Positions 58,444 to 64,000 of a stretch of 64,000 nucleotides of DNA are shown piece after piece. The position numbers were made by a program, and so were the translations under genes. Origin of the DNA: Armillaria gallica (lineage: Eukaryota; Basidiomycota; Agaricomycetes; Agaricales; Physalacriaceae); contig JBANDB010000006.1 in NCBI GenBank assembly GCA_037576215.1, positions 2,666,001 to 2,730,000 on the forward strand, in the 5' to 3' direction. Positions within the stretch are counted from its first letter, which is position 1. Every line of letters begins with the position of its first letter. The notes below the pieces were generated by a model that saw only the letters and a list, made by a program, of their open reading frames with translations, made no database searches and was not told the DNA's origin.

Positions 58444-61400
58444 TCATGAATCCAGCTCGCCCAAACTGCCCAGGGATCTGGTCACGTTGTTCGCCGTAAC
58501 ATTTTCCACATTGCTCCTCAGTACTGCTGCCGCAGTAGACCATACTTCATTGAACGTTTCATCTGTCAGCGACGAGTCGTACGCGACAAAGGCGGACGTA
58601 GCATTGTCTGCCCAAACGACTTTGCTGCCCGTGCCTGTGATCGTCCAGTTCCGCAAGGCGCTTCCCTCATCGGATCCAAAGAATAGTGACCCGGATGTCT
58701 TCGAAAAGGACGACATCGAATGATCAATGTCCGCTGGAAATATGCTGCCAAAAACAGCAATTTCCAGGGCAGGGATAGACGCCAGCGACGCGGCGAGCTC
58801 TGACTCGTTGTCGGGTGGTACCACCCCGTTTAACAGCACAAAGGTGGCCAGAGCAATGGCGACATTCGTGTCAAGGGACGCCAAGTAGTTCAATATAACA
58901 TGTTCCAGATGGTTGAGTGTCCCATATTGTCGAGGATTTTGGGTGCCTTTAGATGGCTGAACATATGATCCCGGCAAAGAACTCAACAGCTGGCCGCTGC
59001 GAATGACCACACGGGGGCCAACGTCTCGGTTAAGGACCGCAGCTTGTTGAGCAACTCCTGTTGTGGTATTTGCGAACGGAAGTCGAAGGCGAAGCACATT
59101 CAAAATTCCATACAACGGTCGGTTGGGATAACATGAGGTGTTGAACTCAGAAACCCCCGCCGCTACTTCCGAAAGTCCGAATACTGAGACTTCAATATCA
59201 TTGATCTGTTCGAGCTCAGATGATGACAGATTCGGATAGCATCCCAGAGGCGGCGGGAATGGTTCGGTAGATGAATTGGTCATCAGGGCAGCCACGGATT
59301 GAGACGTGGCATCGAAGGGAATTAGAAGGGGCGACGAGCCAATAATCGATAGGAAGACGGACAAATCATCCTTGCTTTGCTGCAAAACGGAGGTCCAGTA
59401 TGTCGACAGTGTAACCTGGTGTTGAGTGGAGGATGCTAAATTTCGAACCATTAAGTGTGCGTTACAAATGGGGAAGAGAACCTACCGAGCGCAAAACTGT
59501 ACATTCGATTCAATGCAGAAAGGGCTGTACCGCCCACTCGACTGATCTGCTCATCAGTGGGCTGACCACTGGTGATGAATGATACGGCTTGTTGACTGAT
59601 CGATTGAGTTGCAAAATTGAATGTGAACCCTGAAACTGCCACAGCGAAAGAATCAACATCATCGGACACTGGTCCATCCGGTTGATTAGCTTCCGACCAG
59701 GGAGCATCCTTGGCGAAATCTCGCAGGTCTTTCGTGCTGGAAACATCCTGCGACTCCACAAGATTCCAGAGAATGGCAGCCTGGGCCCACTCCGTACGAT
59801 TCGGGGAATGTGACATGGACAATGCAGGTGCAACATCAACGAGAAGAGACTGCGCCGAGCAGTTACTGCCCGTCGTAGTGCCAAGAGCGAGCCAAAGGGA
59901 ATTGTATACATAATTAAGGGTGTGATTGGCGTCGAATAATTTGTTCATTGTAGGCGTAAGGTCGACGATGTTCTGGGCAAGTCCGTTACAGGTGCCTGTA
60001 ACTGACGAAGTGCACACACAAGTAGAATCTACACTTTGGAATCAGCGATATTGATGCTGAAGCTTGAAAAGACATACTGAGTTCGCAAGTCGCCCCAGCA
60101 AGACCAGCAGTACATTGTTGTAAGTCCTGACCTTTCCGACTCACCGTTACACCGACAGCAACACCAATGGTAATCAGGGCGACAGCGATGAAAATACCCA
60201 AAATGATCAACTTTTTCTTACGAGAGAAATGTGAGGTGCTTTTGGTCGTGTCTGAGCCGGAAGACCCTGGTGAATACACAATAGGCCCATGCTGAGATTT
60301 ACGATTCCGATGCGTCCGCCAGGCATCACCATCCGTCGGAATGGCTCCTCCACTATATGCAGAGGAGATACCTGCAGGGGGATCGAATTGGTAGAATGCT
60401 CGTGAATCATGAGGATAATACCCCTTTTCTAGCATGTTATTCAGTGTACCTGCCCGCGCAGCCAGGTCTGACAGAGGCATAATTGCTTCCCGTTGCCGGT
60501 TGGCAATTTCTGCGGCGATGGAGATATGCGGTATGATAGGAACAGGTGGAAGGGGCTTAGTTCGTCTCCAATTAGGGAGACGCTGAACTATGGATTTGCT
60601 CGTGGACGAGACACGCGAAAGAAATGAAGGAGAGGTGCTATGGTTGGAATGAGTGGAATGCCGTGACTTGGGACGAGCAAGATGGGGACGCTGCTTTGTT
60701 AGAGGCAGAGTCGAGCTAGAACGAATAAATTCTTTGTAGTCTGAGCCATCGCCATCGTTGTGTATTGATACAGTTCGCAACAGTGCCGGGGCGACGCCGA
60801 CAACGGAAGCACCGGGTACATTAACGCCTCGAGAAAGGCTGGCTGAACGTATGATAGTGGGGGAATTGTCTTCCTGCTCCGAGTAGAGTGTGTCGGAGTA
60901 ATCAGTGGTGGGGGGCACTTTGCCAGTGAAGGAGGTGGGGGGATGCTGTCGGGGTCTGGCACCTTGTGGTTTGCGAGGCGGTGGAGATCTTAAAGATTTA
61001 GATGGTGGAGGAGGTAAAGGAGGACGGTCGACGGGATCTGGATAACGAGAAGTTGGTGGGTACGTCATTTCTGATATGCCGCTAAATGCATCGCTGCTAA
61101 TGGAAGTCCTGCGACCTGCACTATTAGGTGAAGGTGTCGAATGCTCCTGGAGCAACGAGGTAATGAATGATGTCGAAAGTAAACGGTCTTCAGCATCGTC
61201 GACTTCGATGCTGGAAGCGCCATCATACCAGTCGTGAGGGGAAAAGGTGCCTGAGCCTGAATAAGGGGAGCCTGGCGAAGTCGAGGAACAACTGGTCGGT
61301 AACCGATTATTAGCAGGGGCACCAGAGGGGAATTTTCGGAAGGGCGGAGATGGTTGTGACGTAGTAGATTGGTGTAAGAAAAGAGGCGCTATTATGGTAC

Positions 61401-61599
61401 GAAAGGTTGGGGTACTTGGTGATGGAGGCGCGAACTCTGTATGCATAGGCGTAGAGGGGATCGATGACGGTGGCTGGGGAAACTGAGATAACCGTAGGGA
61501 CTCGCCGTTGCTGATGGTGCTGTCTGCGATGCCTGAGGCCGAGGTGTCCTGGGAAGCGGTCGATACATGTCGAACTGGCACTCTCTCCGGCAAGACCAT
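58444..61599 (-). CDS. Large single-pass membrane protein with disordered cytosolic head (unknown function)
   Basis: Start at 61599: MVLPERVPVRHVSTASQ. The first 440 or so residues are Pro/Ser/Thr-rich and disordered, with many PPLPPPP-like runs. A basic cluster (FSRKKK) is followed by one membrane helix (LIILGIFIAVALITIGVAVG) and a short Cys segment (QQCTAGLAGATCEL). After an intron come about 550 residues of presumably extracellular, mostly helical sequence, with CVCTSSVTGTCNGLAQNIVD near the membrane and many N-glycosylation sequons (for example NHT, NCS, NRT, NTT, NES, NWT, NAT, NVT). It ends ...NVTRSLGSLGELDS. Type II topology is predicted. I do not recognise a characterised family. Confidence 0.8.
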
Positions 61600-62205
61600 G
61601 TCAAGGTTAGAGGTCGGATCTGCACAGGTTCAGCAAGAACGTCGATAGTGAAACTGATGATGCGGCATACGAAAAGAAAGGATCCAACGAAATTGCCAGA
61701 GGTAGCTAATTCGTTACAGTGATCCTATCCAAAACTGATGTACAAGGTTGCCGCTGTCCTGTACATGCTCTGGGAGGACGGGAAGCCCAGAAGAGTCGCG
61801 ACCGACCAGAATACGCTGCCCCGGGCAACTACAAGAAAGAAGAAGTGACAGTGGGTAAAAAGAAAAAGCACAGGGATAGGAAGGCATATCGGTGGGCCCT
61901 TGCCCATGGCCGTTGGTTCCTGGGAATTGCTTGCGGTCATCTGATTGCGGTTCTCCCAGGGTTCTTCAATTTTCTGTTGAGAATTCGAGCACACGGTTGC
62001 CTGTTGAAACGTTGATGCCCCGCCATCGTGGTAAAATCCAGTTCCAGACAACAAGAATGTTTGACCACAAAAACAAGCATCCGTCGGTAGCATCAAGAGT
62101 GTAAAGAAGCAAAGTCAAAAAGCATACAGGTCGTCAAAGTCGAGTAGAAACATAAATGGCGTGATATTATATGTATGCCACCATCCAACCGCATACATCT
62201 GGCCC
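61600..62205. other. Intergenic region
   Basis: About 600 bp between RAC1 (3' end) and the start of the large membrane protein gene. A 98-codon frame at 61719-62015 is Lys/Arg-rich without motifs and is not supported. Likely RAC1 3' UTR plus promoter. Confidence 0.4.
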
Positions 62206-63170
62206 TCAAGCGATAATGCACGACTTTGACCCTTTACTTCTGCCCCTGTCTGTCCGTGGAGGTGGATTCACTACAAATTCGCTGATCAGAATGGAATAGA
62301 ACGCGGCTGTAGCAAAGGAAGGTTCCTTACAGACTGCTCGGATGGCTTCGTCAAAGACGGTCTTGAGGCCCTTCTGTGTCAACGCGGAGCACTCTAGATA
62401 TTTCACTGCTCCAATATCCTTGGACATCGCAACTCCCTGGGCGTACTGGATTGGCGCCATACGACTATGATGCCCGTTAAGTACATCATAAGATGGCCCA
62501 ATGGATATATACTCACCGGTCCCGGAGTTTCTCTATCGTCGCAGGGTCTTCGCGTAGATCAAGTTTCGTACCAACCAGTACGACGGAGGTTTGCGGTGCA
62601 TGGTGGGATATCTCGGGGAACCACTGCGAGCATGGAATGAGCGGGCATAGCGATAAGTATCTCTATCGTCGCTCACCTTGGTCCTAACGTTCTCATAGCT
62701 TGGAGGACTGACGAGGGAGAAGCAGATCAAAAAGACGTCCGTTTGAGGGTATGAGAGCGGGCGGAGTCGGTCGTAATCCTCTTGTCCAGCGGTATCCCAT
62801 AATCCAAGCGAGATGGTTTTGCCGTCGACCATCACGTTAGCAGAGTAGTTGTCAAACACTAAGAAAAGGTGGTGAATATGCTCAAATAACCATGGAAATA
62901 TGATTACCCGTTGGAATGTATTCTCCCTGTGTATCAAAATCAATGAATGGCGAGGAGATGGGGTAATATCAACGCACAGGAAACGCATTGGTGGTGTATG
63001 AAATGAGAAGGCATGTCTGTCGTCCCGTCAGATAAGAATGGACAGTGGACAGCCGTGGCATCGGTCAGCTTACCTTCCCTACAGCGCCATCTCCCACGAC
63101 GACACCTGCAGATGATCGTCAACAACAATGCCGTCCGGCCGCAGAATCACGTACATTTAATCGCTTGCAT
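62206..63170 (-). CDS. RAC1: Rho-family small GTPase Rac1
   Basis: Molecular switch for polarity, actin and NADPH-oxidase control. From 63170: [20 protein letters not shown] (P-loop GDGAVGKT), spliced to [24 protein letters not shown] (effector loop), then [40 protein letters not shown] (TKLD base motif), [20 protein letters not shown] (SAL motif). The last intron leads to [21 protein letters not shown], a basic region and a CIIA CAAX box. Exons are joined at GT..AG introns; the sequence is closer to Rac ([20 protein letters not shown]) than to Cdc42. Length about 190 residues, normal. Confidence 0.95.
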
Positions 63171-64000
63171 CCCGATTCTTCAGAAAGTCACTGGGACGGC
63201 AGCAGGAAGGCGAGTGGATGGCTGAGAGGTTGGTGGCAGAGTAAAGTGACGGTTATCCGACGAGAACGTCTAGTTCTTGGAGACAAAGATGGCGCTGAAA
63301 CAGATACGACAAGTGTCAGAAACAAGAGATGAAAGGGCCTCAAAGGGCACGATAAGCAGAAATAACGGCACCTGTCCGGTGTAAGAACAGACTGGAGAAA
63401 GACAAGGAGAAAGACAGATCAACGGTAGGGCCTCACAGTCTCAATGAAGGTTCGTAGCCCATCAGTTATCAGCTGACACCGATCACGTAAGCTGCCGTCG
63501 GCCCCCGCCGGTTCTTCTGATCACGGAAACTGAGAGCCTTTAACAAGACCTAAAATGTAAATGTTGTGTTCTAGCGAAGTCACTCGCGTTACAGCAAAGA
63601 CCAAGACTCAAAGGATAAATATATCCCAGCTACCAATGACAACAAAACGTCTCTACATTGTCTCTACATGTAGTAACGTTACACTTGCTAGTGCGCCGCC
63701 TCTAAGAACGGTGTGTGGGGAAAATCGAAGAGCTGATCTACATGCACTGACAATGGTCGTCGGACCGTAGGCTAAAGATAATTCAGCTCCGGAGATATGA
63801 ATAGAGAATGCAGGTACACCAGTAACAGACATACAACCGCCCTTGGTGTGCTCTGTTTCGAAAAATCTGGACGTCCGTTATACACATTAACGAACTCAAA
63901 CCCGAGAGGCGATGGCGGTCTATTCTGTGATGAGACATCGGGATCAGCACGTCCTACCCCATTGAGCAAACTCAAGAGTGCTGCCTGAATATACGTTCAA
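63171..64000. other. Upstream region of RAC1 to the window end
   Basis: About 830 bp. Only short frames without recognisable motifs. It should hold the RAC1 promoter and leader and perhaps the edge of a further gene. Confidence 0.4.

Noticed and set aside
61719..62015. 98-codon plus-strand ORF with a Lys-rich part
   Set aside because: No family likeness, in a gap that must hold a promoter and a 3' UTR.
1..64000. Transposons, tRNA or rRNA genes, CRISPR arrays, tandem repeats
   Set aside because: I saw no transposase or reverse-transcriptase motifs, terminal repeats, tRNA B-box-like structures or regular repeat arrays by eye. A tRNA search program would be needed to be certain.

Overview
The window looks like nuclear DNA of a basidiomycete, most likely a mushroom-forming Agaricomycete. 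Genes are dense and on both strands. Almost every gene is cut by many short introns of about 45-60 nt with GT..AG (occasionally GC..AG) ends. The gene set is fungal: MED5, a Pbp2-like KH protein, Zn2Cys6 regulators, a GH5_7 mannanase, an expansin-like protein, a ZRC1-like transporter and RAC1. Coordinates are first to last coding base and span the introns. Exon joins were read by eye from splice signals, frame continuity and remembered family motifs.

Left part (1-19.7 kb): mitochondrial EF-Tu (TUF1, cut by the left edge) is divergent from PEX14. Next come a GRIP-domain golgin, a small protein of unknown function (5.8-6.2 kb) and its paralog (10.8-11.2 kb), a leucine-rich F-box-like protein, a four-helix membrane protein, an NPC2-like lipid transfer protein, a secreted beta-mannanase, IPI1 (Rix1 complex), an expansin-like secreted protein and eIF3h.

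Middle part (19.9-40.5 kb): a CDF zinc transporter, MED5, an AIM6-like phosphodiesterase, a divergent pair for mitochondrial bL17 and mitochondrial acyl carrier protein, an SMP-30/gluconolactonase-like protein, ribosomal protein uL13, a triple-KH RNA-binding protein, a NUFIP1-family snoRNP assembly factor, a large M16C metallopeptidase, and a YjbQ/UPF0047-family protein whose reading frame needs exons of 12 and 6 nt.

Right part (41-64 kb): a Zn2Cys6 regulator, a small membrane protein, a DH-PH RhoGEF, an Ngl2-type nuclease, CPSF30/Yth1, a cytochrome P450, prephenate dehydratase (PHA2), a second Zn2Cys6 regulator, a large single-pass membrane protein and the small GTPase RAC1. The RhoGEF and RAC1 could act in one polarity pathway, but they are 14 kb apart.

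Most genes are conserved housekeeping genes. I found no mobile element, tRNA, rRNA or convincing secondary-metabolite cluster. The most unusual signal is in gene architecture. The P450 is intact only if four of its 13 introns use GC donors. The second Zn2Cys6 finger is assembled from exons of 12, 18 and 5 nt. The YjbQ gene has 12- and 6-nt exons. The paired small unknown proteins are the best candidates for an undescribed family.
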